From Planctomycetota bacterium (GTDB lineage: Bacteria; Planctomycetota; Uabimicrobiia; Uabimicrobiales; JABWCH01), in the NCBI GenBank assembly GCA_017993505.1, contig JAGOMP010000027.1, forward strand, positions 1-37,087: 37,087 nt of DNA, written 5' to 3'. Shown here piece after piece: positions 16,773 through 26,600 of this stretch (positions are counted from its first letter, which is position 1; every line of letters begins with the position of its first letter). The position numbers were made by a program, and so were the translations under genes. Below the pieces are notes generated by a model. That model had not been told where the DNA came from. It ran no database searches and saw only the letters and a list, made by a program, of their open reading frames with translations.

Positions 16773-17705
16773 TTATAACCCTAAGCACAATTGAAATACA
16801 ATACGATTTCCTATACGATAACTTTGTACTTTTTTCCCTAAACTGCGAAAAACATCATTCCAAAGAATTTCTAACTTTGTCATAGATGGATCGTTAAGCT
16901 TAATTTCCACACGCATTTTATTTGGAAAAGACAAAGGAATTTGAACTACTTTAAAATAACCTAATGATTCCAATCTAACTATTTCTTGTTTTACAAGAAA
17001 CAGTTCTTTTTCTTCATCTAAAAGAAAACTCATAAAAAAAGAGTCCGATGCCTTTAGAGAATGATGATCTAAGCATTGTAAAATTTTAGGAACGCTACGT
17101 TCTACTAATACTTCTAAAACTTGCTCTTCAGCGAATTCTCGTCCTTTCCACATCACAACGCCTTGGGGCGAACGAATTCGAAAATTACTTATTTTTTTCT
17201 GCTGATCCCATATTTCTATTGATAAAATTCCATATAACCATTGCGTTTCTTCATCTAAAGCATTGTCTTTTACTTCCCATTCCAAATTTATATCTAATTC
17301 AATGACATTACTTTCTAAAGATAATTCTTCCATCACTTCTGCATCTAACAACATCAAAGGAAAATTGAATCCTTCATATTCTATTCCCAATACAGAATCA
17401 CTTAACTTGTTTTGCAACATATCCAATAACACACTGCCATCACTTCCTGTAACATGAAATCTTAAAATGCAAGGATAAACATCATGTTTTTTTTCTGCAG
17501 TTTCTATAATGTCTATATTTTCTATATTTTCTATATTTTCTGCAGTTTCTGTATTTTGTGTAGTTTGTAAAATTTCTTGTGTTAATAAACTTGTATGATC
17601 TGAAACAGGAACTTGTTGCTCTACAGATATAAATTGACAACCAGATATAAAAAGGAATAATAAAAATAAAATCATCGCTAACTCATTTTTGTATAATATC
17701 TTCAT
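16773..17705 (-). CDS. Predicted lipoprotein of unknown function
   Basis: A 310-residue protein with an N-terminal hydrophobic segment and lipobox I-S-G-C23, so it should be lipidated and exported. An in-frame Met at residue 11 is an equally good start and would leave a shorter signal peptide; neither has a strong ribosome site. Residues about 53-66 are a short ENIENIENI repeat made by 12-bp units (TCTATATTTTCT). The rest is mixed alpha/beta with a charged middle (SNVIELDINLEWEV) and no family I recognise. It is 12 bp after the Ser/Thr kinase gene and 49 bp before the aldehyde dehydrogenase gene, so it is probably cotranscribed with both. Confidence 0.8.
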   Translation of the reverse strand: MKILYKNELAMILFLLFLFISGCQFISVEQQVPVSDHTSLLTQEILQTTQNTETAENIENIENIDIIETAEKKHDVYPCILRFHVTGSDGSVLLDMLQNKLSDSVLGIEYEGFNFPLMLLDAEVMEELSLESNVIELDINLEWEVKDNALDEETQWLYGILSIEIWDQQKKISNFRIRSPQGVVMWKGREFAEEQVLEVLVERSVPKILQCLDHHSLKASDSFFMSFLLDEEKELFLVKQEIVRLESLGYFKVVQIPLSFPNKMRVEIKLNDPSMTKLEILWNDVFRSLGKKVQSYRIGNRIVFQLCLGL

Positions 17706-17717
17706 TACAAAAAATAT

Positions 17718-19130
17718 CTATTTTATACTCAATGCTTTTTTCAAATCTTGCAAAAATTCAGTAGGTGTTTGATAACGTTCTTCAACATCCCTTGACATAG
17801 ACTTCATCACTATATCACTGACAAATTGAGGACATTCTGGAGTATAAGTTTCGATAGGTAATGTCTCTTTTTCAGATTTTGCTCGTAAAATTGCCAATGT
17901 GCCTCTTATTTCAGAATAAGGAGCTACACCAGTAATCATGTGATATAACGTGGCTCCAAGAGAATATATGTCGGAACGATGGTCAACTTCACGAGAATTT
18001 TTAATTTGTTCATTAGACATATAATAAGGAGTGCCAATAGTTTGCCCTGTTAATGTTGCACCTTTTCCTTGGTCAATTTTACCTAATCCAAAATCAGTAA
18101 CTTTAATGCATTTTGTCTTTCGATCAATCATAATATTCGCAGGTTTTAAATCGCGATGGATAATTTTTTTTTCAAAAACATGTTCTAAAGCATGAGCTAC
18201 AGAAATCGCAATTTTAATAGCATCTCGTACAGCGATTTTTTTCTTTGCTATAAGAACTTGTTCTAAACTGACACCTTCCACATACTCCATGGCAATATAG
18301 TAATGCTCAGTTTTTTCACAATAATCAAATTTCTTGACATCCACAATATTGGGATGGTGCAATTGTTCATGAACTCTACCTTCTTGGATAAACCGTTGCA
18401 TAGCGTGTTGATTTGAATTTAAATCTTGATTGAGCAATTTCAATGCCACTATCTGTTTTGTTGTTTCATCTTGTGCTAAATGAATGACACCCATTGCTCC
18501 AGAACCAATTTTTTTTATTAATTTATAATTCCCAATTTTGTCAAATTTTTTAGGTGCATTAAATGTTCTTTCTAAGTCTGCAATCGTTGCAAAATCTGGT
18601 GCTGGAGTTTGATTATGCGATATAGGTATATTTTCTTTAGGTGCTAGAATTTCTCGTGTGGCACCTATAAATTCAGATGGATTGTCCAATACTTTTTTAT
18701 TATTTTCATTATTTTGGTGATACGCAACTGGACTCATAAGTTCAGCAGTTTTTCCAATAAAATTTTCTGGAGCATGAAGCATGTCATTATATTGTTTAGA
18801 AACTACATTTTTTTGTGGTGTCACAGTAGATTGTTGAGGAATCGTAGGTTGTTCTGCAATAATAGGTTGTAGTGGAATCGTAGGTTGTTCTGCAATCATA
18901 GGTTGTTCTGCAGCAATAGGTTGGTGTACAGTTTGAACTTGTTTTTGAGGTGCAACAGATGCAACATTTTTGGTTGGTTTAGCTTGTTTTCTAGAACTAG
19001 CTTTTGTTCGTTCAATCATTGCTATACGGCAAGCATGACAATGAAGATAGCAATAACTAGTAGGCGTCATACTTAATACTACTCTATTCTTACATTTAGG
19101 ACATTCAAAAATACGATGAACAATTTCCAT
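17718..19130 (-). CDS. Ser/Thr protein kinase with N-terminal zinc ribbon
   Basis: A 470-residue Hanks-type kinase. The N-terminus has a CxxC pair at C10/C13 and another at C31/C34, a likely zinc ribbon. A Gln/Pro-rich linker with AEQPTIP repeats follows, then two copies of a P-x-x-F-I-G-x-T-x-E motif (about 120 and 150). The kinase domain spans about 198-465, with GSGAMG, VALK, catalytic loop H325-R326-D327-L-K-P-A-N, DFG and GTPYYMSNEQ, so it should be active. No transmembrane helix was seen. ATG follows GGAAG. It lies 27 bp after ftsW and 12 bp before the lipoprotein gene, which makes cell-wall or division proteins plausible targets, by inference only. Confidence 0.93.
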   Translation of the reverse strand: MEIVHRIFECPKCKNRVVLSMTPTSYCYLHCHACRIAMIERTKASSRKQAKPTKNVASVAPQKQVQTVHQPIAAEQPMIAEQPTIPLQPIIAEQPTIPQQSTVTPQKNVVSKQYNDMLHAPENFIGKTAELMSPVAYHQNNENNKKVLDNPSEFIGATREILAPKENIPISHNQTPAPDFATIADLERTFNAPKKFDKIGNYKLIKKIGSGAMGVIHLAQDETTKQIVALKLLNQDLNSNQHAMQRFIQEGRVHEQLHHPNIVDVKKFDYCEKTEHYYIAMEYVEGVSLEQVLIAKKKIAVRDAIKIAISVAHALEHVFEKKIIHRDLKPANIMIDRKTKCIKVTDFGLGKIDQGKGATLTGQTIGTPYYMSNEQIKNSREVDHRSDIYSLGATLYHMITGVAPYSEIRGTLAILRAKSEKETLPIETYTPECPQFVSDIVMKSMSRDVEERYQTPTEFLQDLKKALSIK

Positions 19131-19157
19131 AGTATACTTCCCATTTTAAAGAAAATT

Positions 19158-20261
19158 TTATATATCTGATTTTACTTGGCCAGCAATATTTAATAAAATA
19201 CCAATACTTAACATGGTAAAAAATAAATTAGATCCTCCAAAACTAATTAAAGGCAATGAAATTCCTTTTGCAGGAATACTATGTGTCACTACTGCAATAT
19301 TAAAAATAGCCTGAAAACTGACAAGCATGGTAATTCCCCAAGCTAAAATGCTCCCAAAAATATCAGGAGCTTTTCGGGCAACTTTCCAACCATAATATAA
19401 AAAACAAAGATATAGCAAAATCACAGAAGTTGTGCCAATCCATCCTAATTCTTCGCCTAAAATTGCAAAAATAAAATCAGTACTTTCTTCACTTAAGAAA
19501 AATAATTTTTGACGACTCCAGCCAAGTCCCACCCCAGAAATACCGCCTGATCCTAATGCAATTAATGATTGACGAATTTGAAAACCTTTACCTAAAGGAT
19601 CTAATTCTGGATTAAAATAAATGGCAATGCGTGCATAAATATGATTCAACTTAAAAATAGCTAAAAAAAGAATTGCTGGCAAACAAGCAATAAACATAGG
19701 AATTAAATGCCATATGCACATTCCAGAAATCCACAATAAAGTTAAGGAAACAAACAAAAGAAAACACGCAGTCCCAAAATCAGGTTCTAATACAATTAAA
19801 AAGCATGTAAAAATTATCATACCAAAAATTGGTAAAAAACCATAATAGAATTTTTTAATCCTACTATAATTTACTTCTACATATTTTGCAATCCATATAA
19901 CAAGACCAATTTTCATGCAATCTGAAGGCTGAAATCCAAAACCTGCAATGCGAATCCAACGCCTTGCACCATTATATTTTACTCCAATTCCTGGCACTAA
20001 AACAAGTACAATTAAAAATAAAGCTGCTAAATAGAACAAAAAACCATATTTTGAAAATATGTGATAATCTGTATCCATACAAAAAATAAGTCCAATGCAA
20101 GCTAAAAATGCCCAAATCAATTGTTTCTTAATAAAGAAAAATGCATTGCTGGTAGCTGGATCTTCTAAGGCAACAAGTGTGCTTGTGGAATATACCATTA
20201 CAATGCCCACAGATAACAACATAAGAACAATGGTTAAAATACATTTTTGCCAATAATTCAT
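19158..20261 (-). CDS. ftsW: FtsW peptidoglycan glycosyltransferase (SEDS family)
   Basis: A 367-residue polytopic membrane protein of the FtsW/RodA/SpoVE family, which polymerises lipid II at the septum together with a class B PBP. Visible family strings are VYSTSTL near the N-terminus, GARRWIRIAGFGFQPSD, the loop FFLSEESTDFIFAILGEELGW, and SIPAKGISLPLISFGGSNL near the C-terminus. The start is set at the ATG at 20259-20261 because GAGG lies about six bases upstream. A TTG four codons earlier would overlap the mraY stop but lacks a ribosome site. Its position directly after mraY supports FtsW over RodA. Confidence 0.93.
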   Translation of the reverse strand: MNYWQKCILTIVLMLLSVGIVMVYSTSTLVALEDPATSNAFFFIKKQLIWAFLACIGLIFCMDTDYHIFSKYGFLFYLAALFLIVLVLVPGIGVKYNGARRWIRIAGFGFQPSDCMKIGLVIWIAKYVEVNYSRIKKFYYGFLPIFGMIIFTCFLIVLEPDFGTACFLLFVSLTLLWISGMCIWHLIPMFIACLPAILFLAIFKLNHIYARIAIYFNPELDPLGKGFQIRQSLIALGSGGISGVGLGWSRQKLFFLSEESTDFIFAILGEELGWIGTTSVILLYLCFLYYGWKVARKAPDIFGSILAWGITMLVSFQAIFNIAVVTHSIPAKGISLPLISFGGSNLFFTMLSIGILLNIAGQVKSDI

Positions 20262-20269
20262 AACATGCC

Positions 20270-21313
20270 TCAAATTTTAGGAATACAAAAAACACTTGCA
20301 AGTGCCAAAAGACCTAAAAAGAAAGATGTAATCCAAAATCGATTAATAATGCGTGTTTCTGGACAACCTAATCTTCTAAAATGATGATGGATAGGTGCAC
20401 AAAGAAAAATTCGTTTTTTATTTCGCAATCTATAAGAACTGACTTGTAAAATGACACTAACAGCTTCCATCACAAAAATACCACCAATAACTACAAGCCA
20501 TAATTCCATCCGCAATGCAATCGCAACATATCCTAAAAAACCACCTAACATGAGAGAGCCGCAGTCTCCCATAAATACAGTTGCTGGAAATCCATTAAAC
20601 CATAAAAAACCAAAACTAGCACCTACTAAAATCATGCAACAAACAAAAAGTTCTATTGCTCCTGGCACATATAATAAAGAATATAAAGTTGCCCAATTTT
20701 CCTTGCCCACTATGCAACTAAAAATTCCAAACACAATAGCACAAATGATAGAACAACCAATGGCTAATCCATCCATGCCATCAGTTAAATTAACTGCATT
20801 CGAACAACCTAATAAAACAAAAATACCTAAAACAACAAATCCAATAGCACCAATATACCAATGCACTCCTATAATAGGAATACAAAGCTTCCACAAAGAT
20901 TCACCTAAATACCAACATAGAAAACAAACTACAGCTACTGCAACTAATATCAACAAAAAAAATTTTACTCGTACACTTAATCCATTTCGTACCATTCTAG
21001 ACTTCACAACATCATCAATCCCACCAATAAGAGCAAATCCAAAAGACGATAAAATGGCACCCCAAACAAATAGATTACTCCAATCACACCATATCAAAAC
21101 ACTTAAAATAAAAGCAACAATAAAAATCAATCCACCCATAACAGGCGTACCTACTTTATCAGCATGTTCTTTTCGTACTTCTAAGGAAGGCGACTTATCT
21201 CCGTCTACATAACCATGTGCATTTAAAAATCGAATGCAAAATGGGCCCCAAACCAATGCAATGATAAAACTTGTAAAACAGCCGCACACACCCCGCATTA
21301 TAAAACTAGACAT
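20270..21313 (-). CDS. mraY: Phospho-N-acetylmuramoyl-pentapeptide transferase MraY
   Basis: A 347-residue polytopic membrane enzyme that transfers phospho-MurNAc-pentapeptide to undecaprenyl phosphate, making lipid I. Family motifs are visible: GTPVMGGLIFI, NLTDGMDGLAIG, FMGDCGSLMLGG and APIHHHFRRLGCPETRIINRFW. The start is the ATG at 21311-21313, with GGAG seven bases upstream; a GTG four codons earlier lies over this ribosome site. In most bacteria murD lies between mraY and ftsW. Here it is missing and ftsW follows immediately. Confidence 0.95.
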   Translation of the reverse strand: MSSFIMRGVCGCFTSFIIALVWGPFCIRFLNAHGYVDGDKSPSLEVRKEHADKVGTPVMGGLIFIVAFILSVLIWCDWSNLFVWGAILSSFGFALIGGIDDVVKSRMVRNGLSVRVKFFLLILVAVAVVCFLCWYLGESLWKLCIPIIGVHWYIGAIGFVVLGIFVLLGCSNAVNLTDGMDGLAIGCSIICAIVFGIFSCIVGKENWATLYSLLYVPGAIELFVCCMILVGASFGFLWFNGFPATVFMGDCGSLMLGGFLGYVAIALRMELWLVVIGGIFVMEAVSVILQVSSYRLRNKKRIFLCAPIHHHFRRLGCPETRIINRFWITSFFLGLLALASVFCIPKI

Positions 21314-21325
21314 TGTCAACTCCAC

Positions 21326-21483
21326 AAAATAAATAAAAATAATTATAAAATAATTATAAAACAGAATACAACTTTTTCAACGAAAATATTCATTTCATAG
21401 CAAATTTTACTTCCAGAGAGCAACATTTCACCCCAGAGCACACGGAACACACAGAAATAAAATATACAGACAATACGAAAATT
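21326..21483. other. AT-rich region upstream of mraY
   Basis: This is the start of the 961-bp interval between the divergent mraY and kinase genes. It holds short direct repeats (AATAATTATAAAA) and one or two degenerate CCAGAG repeats at about 21410-21440. It should contain the mraY promoter, but no convincing -35/-10 pair was found. Confidence 0.45.
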
Positions 21484-22012
21484 ATGGACAAGAAAGAAAG
21501 CAAAAAAAATAAAACCACGGGGGAAAAAAATACAAAAAAACAAACCACGAACACACAGAAAACAAAGATCAATCAACAAACACAGACCAATCACAGAAAA
21601 AAGAAAAACAAACTAAAACTAGAAAAATAAAGGAAATAGAGAATAACGAAACAGAAAACAAAGATATAGAACCAGAAATCTACGCATCCATTCCTATTAT
21701 ATCAAAACGCACTATAAAAAAAGTAACAGCTCCAAAAGTAGCTATCAACAAAACAACCAATAAAAAAATAGAAAAATCCAAAGTAACAACAAAATCAACG
21801 AAAGAAACAAAAATAAATAATAAAAAAATAGAAAAAAGTAGCAAAACCTAAAGTAGCTATAAAAAAATAACTAATAAAAAAGCTATAACATTAAAAGTAA
21901 CTAAAAAACAAATATAACTAAAAAATAGTAAAACAAAAAACAAAACATTAAAAGTAACTAAGACAACAATATCTCAAAAACTTCACGTAAAAAAAGAGTA
22001 CTAGACGTTTAA
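21484..22012 (+). pseudogene. Possible decayed gene for a Lys-rich basic protein
   Basis: A chain of plus-strand reading frames is consistent with one degraded gene. An ATG at 21484 opens 48 codons (MDKKESKKNKTTGEKNTKKQ...). A +1 shift continues as 76 codons to 21851, including IEPEIYASIPIISKRTIKK and VTAPKVAINKTTNKKIEKSK. Further shifts in A-runs give VAIKK, TNKKAITLKVTKK and finally TSRKKRVLDV followed by TAA at 22010-22012. Lys/Thr/Ala/Pro-rich repeats recall histone-H1-like tails. A-rich DNA always looks Lys-rich when translated, so this is uncertain. The CCCCAGAGC repeats that follow gene ends elsewhere begin just after 22012, which supports a former gene end there. Confidence 0.35.
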
Positions 22013-22021
22013 TTTTTATTC

Positions 22022-22100
22022 TAGCACTCCCCAGAGCAACTTTCCAACATTTCCACCCCAGAGCAAGTTTACTTCCCCAGAGTAAATTCCCACCTCAGAG
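22022..22100. repeat. CCCCAGAGC-family repeats upstream of the first kinase locus
   Basis: Four to five spaced copies read CTCCCCAGAGCAACTTTCC, CACCCCAGAGCAAGTTT, CTTCCCCAGAGTAAA and CACCTCAGAGTAAC. They are dispersed members of the family at 1-322, in the orientation seen downstream of plus-strand genes. Confidence 0.85.
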
Positions 22101-22274
22101 TAACAATATATACAAGAAATTTCTAAATTAAAATTTATTTCTACTTTCTTTTTTTAATATGACATAATATAATACAATACAATATAATACAATAATTTAT
22201 AATATCATAATCTATAGTATAAGAATATATCTTTTCAACAATCCAACAATGCATTTTTGAAAAGGAATCCTACT
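22096..22274 (+). promoter_or_regulatory. Upstream region shared by the two kinase loci
   Basis: About 179 bp directly upstream of the first kinase gene is nearly identical to 27642-27810 before the second. Both contain ACATAATATAATACAATACA, several TATAAT-like hexamers, and end in AAAAGGAATCCTACT before the ATG (ribosome site AAAGGA). The first copy has an extra 10 bp (TATAATACAA) in the TATAAT-rich stretch. Strong conservation in otherwise variable intergenic DNA suggests a shared promoter, though the exact -35/-10 pair cannot be fixed. Confidence 0.6.
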
Positions 22275-23696
22275 ATGAAAAACGATTTAGACATATTTAG
22301 AAACGAAACTATCCTATCTACATATAGCTCATTAGAAAACACGGCTGTAGAAAAAATAATGATAGATGACTATGTTCTTTTAGAAAAAATTGGTCAAGGT
22401 GGCATGGGCATAGTCTTTAAAGCTAAAAAAAAACAAACAGAAGAAATAGTAGCTATTAAATTCTTATTACACTATGACCATACACATCAAGACAAAACAA
22501 CAAAAATTCGTTTAAAACGATTTTTAAAAGAAGCAGAAATAGGACAATATCTCCACCATCCCAACATAGTCCATGTCCATAAATTAGGATATTATAAAAA
22601 CTCTCCTTATATGGTTATGGACTATATTGAAGGAATTACATTATTACAGTATATACAACAACCTCACATCGTAGAACAATGGACTATATACGGCGATATC
22701 TTTTACCAATTAACAGACGCACTTCACTATATTCATACAAACAACATAATCCATAGAGATATTAAACCAGAAAACATACTCATCAACCAACAAGGCAATC
22801 CAATTTTAATGGATTTTGGAATTGCTCGAAATCCATTAAAATACTCCAGCCTTACTAATACAAATATATTATTGGGTACTCCCTTATATATGTCTCCAGA
22901 ACAAGCAGATGGGAAACAAGCAACAAGCCAATCTGATATTTATCAACTAGGTGCTGTATTTTACCATGCACTCACAAACACACCTCCCTATTATGGAAAA
23001 ACAGCATATGAAATTTTAATGAATCTTATCCAAGGAAAAGCAAAACCACCTCAAGCTTTTAATCCTAATATTCCTATAGACTTAGAAAATATCATCCTAA
23101 AAGCAATACAACGAAATACATCTATACGATATAAAACAGCACAAGAAATGGCACAAGATTTAAAAAAATACTTAGACATATATAAACTCTCAGAACAAAA
23201 ATTAGAACTATCTTATGCCACAAACAAAATAGAACCCCAAAAATCCATCAACAAAAAAAGAAAAAAAATAAAAAAATATCTGAAAAAAAACAAAGCAAAT
23301 CAAAACACAATTAGACGATATAAAATATTTACCTATACACTATTTACACTATTTGCCTTCTTTTTCTTTGTATTATACTTTATCTTTGATTCTAAAAAAA
23401 TACACAAAGCAGAAAATAACATAATTACAGAAAATACTAACCAATCCATAGACAATACACCTATAAACACCCCAGAAATTAAAACAACAACAAACAAAGC
23501 AGAAAACAACATAATTACAGAAAATACTAACCAATCCATAGATAATATTTCCACAAACACCCCAGAAATTAAAACACAAATCGAAAATACATCTACAGAC
23601 AACCTAACAACAAAAAAAAACACCTACAAACAAAAACAATCAAACAACTATGGATATATATATGGAAAAGCTATTCCAACACCTAGAAAACAATGA
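22275..23696 (+). CDS. Transmembrane Ser/Thr kinase, N-terminal part of a split kinase-FGE gene
   Basis: A 473-residue Hanks-type kinase. The kinase domain spans 33-301 with GQGGMG (40-45), K62 in VAIK, H160-R161-D162-I-K-P-E-N, D180-F-G and GTPLYMSPEQ, so it should be active. A Lys-rich juxtamembrane stretch and one transmembrane helix (about 351-373) follow, then a Thr/Asn-rich linker with two 30-residue repeats. After a nine-A tract at 23612-23620 the frame ends in 25 residues unlike anything in the paralogue. The second locus has eight A at the same place and runs on into FGE domains. Eight A here would also join this frame to the next, giving a 1736-residue protein. The start is the ATG after AAAGGA; a TTG six codons earlier lies over that site. 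Confidence 0.93.
   Translation: MKNDLDIFRNETILSTYSSLENTAVEKIMIDDYVLLEKIGQGGMGIVFKAKKKQTEEIVAIKFLLHYDHTHQDKTTKIRLKRFLKEAEIGQYLHHPNIVHVHKLGYYKNSPYMVMDYIEGITLLQYIQQPHIVEQWTIYGDIFYQLTDALHYIHTNNIIHRDIKPENILINQQGNPILMDFGIARNPLKYSSLTNTNILLGTPLYMSPEQADGKQATSQSDIYQLGAVFYHALTNTPPYYGKTAYEILMNLIQGKAKPPQAFNPNIPIDLENIILKAIQRNTSIRYKTAQEMAQDLKKYLDIYKLSEQKLELSYATNKIEPQKSINKKRKKIKKYLKKNKANQNTIRRYKIFTYTLFTLFAFFFFVLYFIFDSKKIHKAENNIITENTNQSIDNTPINTPEIKTTTNKAENNIITENTNQSIDNISTNTPEIKTQIENTSTDNLTTKKNTYKQKQSNNYGYIYGKAIPTPRKQ
23406..23586. repeat. 90-bp in-frame linker duplication
   Basis: Two tandem 90-bp units encode the extracytoplasmic linker KAENNIITENTNQSIDN plus a Thr-rich stretch. The second kinase locus has one copy, so the duplication happened after the loci separated or was lost there. 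Confidence 0.88.
23612..23620 (+). other. Nine-A homopolymer that splits the kinase-FGE gene
   Basis: AACAACA9CACC here corresponds to A8 at 29046-29053 in the second locus and to A8 in the homologous linker at about 24639-24646. Deleting one A makes the frame read TTKKTPTNKNNQTTMDIYMEK, matching the other linkers. The tract is a good candidate for polymerase slippage, replication slippage or a sequencing error. Confidence 0.88.
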
Positions 23697-26600
23697 TCAA
23701 TTTCAATATTTAGGCACACAAACATATACTTGTGGTAAACACACAAATACAATTCATGAGTATAAACATATACAAACAGGAATGGAATTTGTACTCCTTC
23801 CTAGTGGCTCCTACTTTAACAGCTTCATCAGAAAAGATATATTTATCCGCAGTTTCCTCATTGCAAAACACGAATGCACTCAAAAAATATGGAATTTCAT
23901 TGTACCAGATATTCCCAAAGTATTGATTACAAAAATTCCAGAACTCCCAGTCGGAGACGAATATCCCATTGTAGGACAGACATATGCTGACTCCTATGAA
24001 TTTTGTAAACGAACAGGACTTTCCTTACCTTCCTCCAACCAATGGGAATATGCAGCACGGGCTGGAAGCAAATATCGATATTGTTATGGACACGATGAAA
24101 AACAACTTTACAAATATGCTTGGTATGAACTAAATTCTAACAACTCTATACAACCAGTTGGTCAACTTTGTCCCAATGCCTTTGGACTATACGACATCCA
24201 CGGTAATGTAAGTGAACAATGTGCTGATGAATATAATTTTAATATACATGAAAAATATGCTAATATATATTACAACATCATAAATTATAAGTTCAGAATC
24301 TTTTTATGGCATCCTCGTACTGATGTATTTGATGACCAAGATATTGACCCATGTTCTAGAATTTTTTCGTGGAATGATACTCCCATTAAACCACCCCATA
24401 TTCCCAATAAAGAACGCCACCATGTTGTCAAAGGCGGAAATTTTTTTCACATAGCCTCTTGTCAGGAATTTTCTTGTCAATATGGAGTATCTTCTTATGT
24501 AGTTAGTTATGATCTAGGAGTACGATTTATCTACTCTATCTTTGATAAAGAAAATACAAATCAATCTATAGATAACATACCCGGAAATACCCCAGAAATA
24601 ACAACAACCCAAGAAACACCCACAGACAATCTACTAACAAAAAAAACACCTGCAAATAAAAACAATCAAACATCTATGGATATATATATGGAAAAGCTAT
24701 CCCAACATTTAGAAAACAATGATCAATTTCAATCTTTAGGTACACAAACATATACTTGTGGTAAACACACAAACACAATGCATGAATATAAACATATACA
24801 AACAGGAATGGAATTTGTACTCATTCCTAGTGGAGCCTTTCTCTCTAGCTCAATTAAAAAATATATATCCATCCGCAGTTTTCTCATTGCAAAATATGAA
24901 TGCACTCAAAAAATATGGAATCTTATTGTACCAGATCTTCCAAAACGATATATCACAAAAATTCCAGAACTCACAATCGGAGACGAATATCCTATTGCTG
25001 GTCAAACATATCGTGATTCCTATGAATTTTGTAAACGAACAGGACTTTCCTTACCTTCTATCAACCAATGGAAATATGCAGCACAAGCTGGAAGCAAATA
25101 TCAATACTGTTATGGAAGTGATGAAAAGCAACTTTACAAATATGCTTGGTATGAGCTAAATTCTAACAATTCTACACAGCCAGTTGGTCAACGTCTTCCC
25201 AATGCCTTTGGTCTATACGACATCCATGGTAATGTAAGTGAACAATGTGCTGATGAATATAACGAAAACAATAACAACACAAGTCTATTCAGATCGTTAA
25301 ATGATATTCCCACAAAACCACCCTATATCCCTGACACAGAACGCCGCTATGTTATTAGAGGCGGAAATTTTAACAACGGTGCCTCTAATCAAGAACTTTC
25401 TCTAATATATAACTGTTCTTTGTCTAAATCCTCTTCCAACGTAGGAGTGCGTTTTATCTACTCTATCTTTGATGAAGAAAATATAACCCAATCCATCGAC
25501 AATATATCCATAAACAACATAAAACATAACATAATCGCAGAAAATACAAAACAATCCATAGACAACACACCTATAAACAACACAGAACATAACATAACCT
25601 CAGAAAATACAAAACAATCCATAGACAACACACCTATGGATTCATACATGAAAGAACTCTTCCAACACTTAGAAAACAATGATCAATTTCAGTATTTAGA
25701 GACAAAAACATATACTTGCGGTGAACACTCAAATACAATGCATGAATATAAACATATACAAACAGGAATGGAATTTGTACTCCTTCCTAGTGGCACCTAC
25801 TTCAACAGCTTCATCAGAAAAGATATATTTATTCGCAGTTTTCTCATTGCAAAATACGAATGCACACAAAAAATATGGAATCTCATTGTTCCAGATCTTC
25901 CAAAACGATATATCACAGACTATCCAGAATTCATAATCAAAATCGGAATCGAAGACGAATATCCCATTGTAGGACAGACATATGCAGACTCCTATAAATT
26001 TTGTAAACAAACAGGACTTTCCTTACCTTCTGCCAACCAATGGGAATATGCAGCACGAGCTGGAAGCAAATATCGATACTGTTATGGACACGATGAAAAG
26101 CAACTGAAAAACTATGCTTGGTATGAAATAAATTCTAACGAATCTACACATAAAGTTGGTCAACTTCTTCCCAATGCTTTTGGTTTATACGACATTCACG
26201 GTAATGTAAGTGAACAATGTGCTGATGAATATAATTTTAATGTAGGTAAACAATATGCTAATACATATTACAATATCTACAACATCCGAGGTGACGATCC
26301 AAATTTTAGAATCTTTTTATGGCATCCTCGTGCAGATGTATATGACGTTCAAGATGCTGACCCATGTTCTAGAATCTTTTCGTGGAATGATACTCCCACA
26401 AATCCACCACATATTCCCGATAAAGAACGCCACCATGTCTTCAAAGGTGGAAATTTTTCATTAGAAGCCACTGTGCAAGAATTTTCTTGGAAACATGGGA
26501 TGGCTTCTCTATCCAATCCATTAGTAGGAGTGCGATTTATCTACTCTATTTTTGATAAAGAAAATACAAATCAATCCATAGACAATACCCCCACAAACAA

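Noticed and set aside
21343..21594. Hydrophobic minus-strand ORF rich in Phe/Cys/Ile
   Set aside because: It is the complement of A-rich DNA, which always translates as Phe-rich. There is no ribosome site and it overlaps the more plausible plus-strand remnant.
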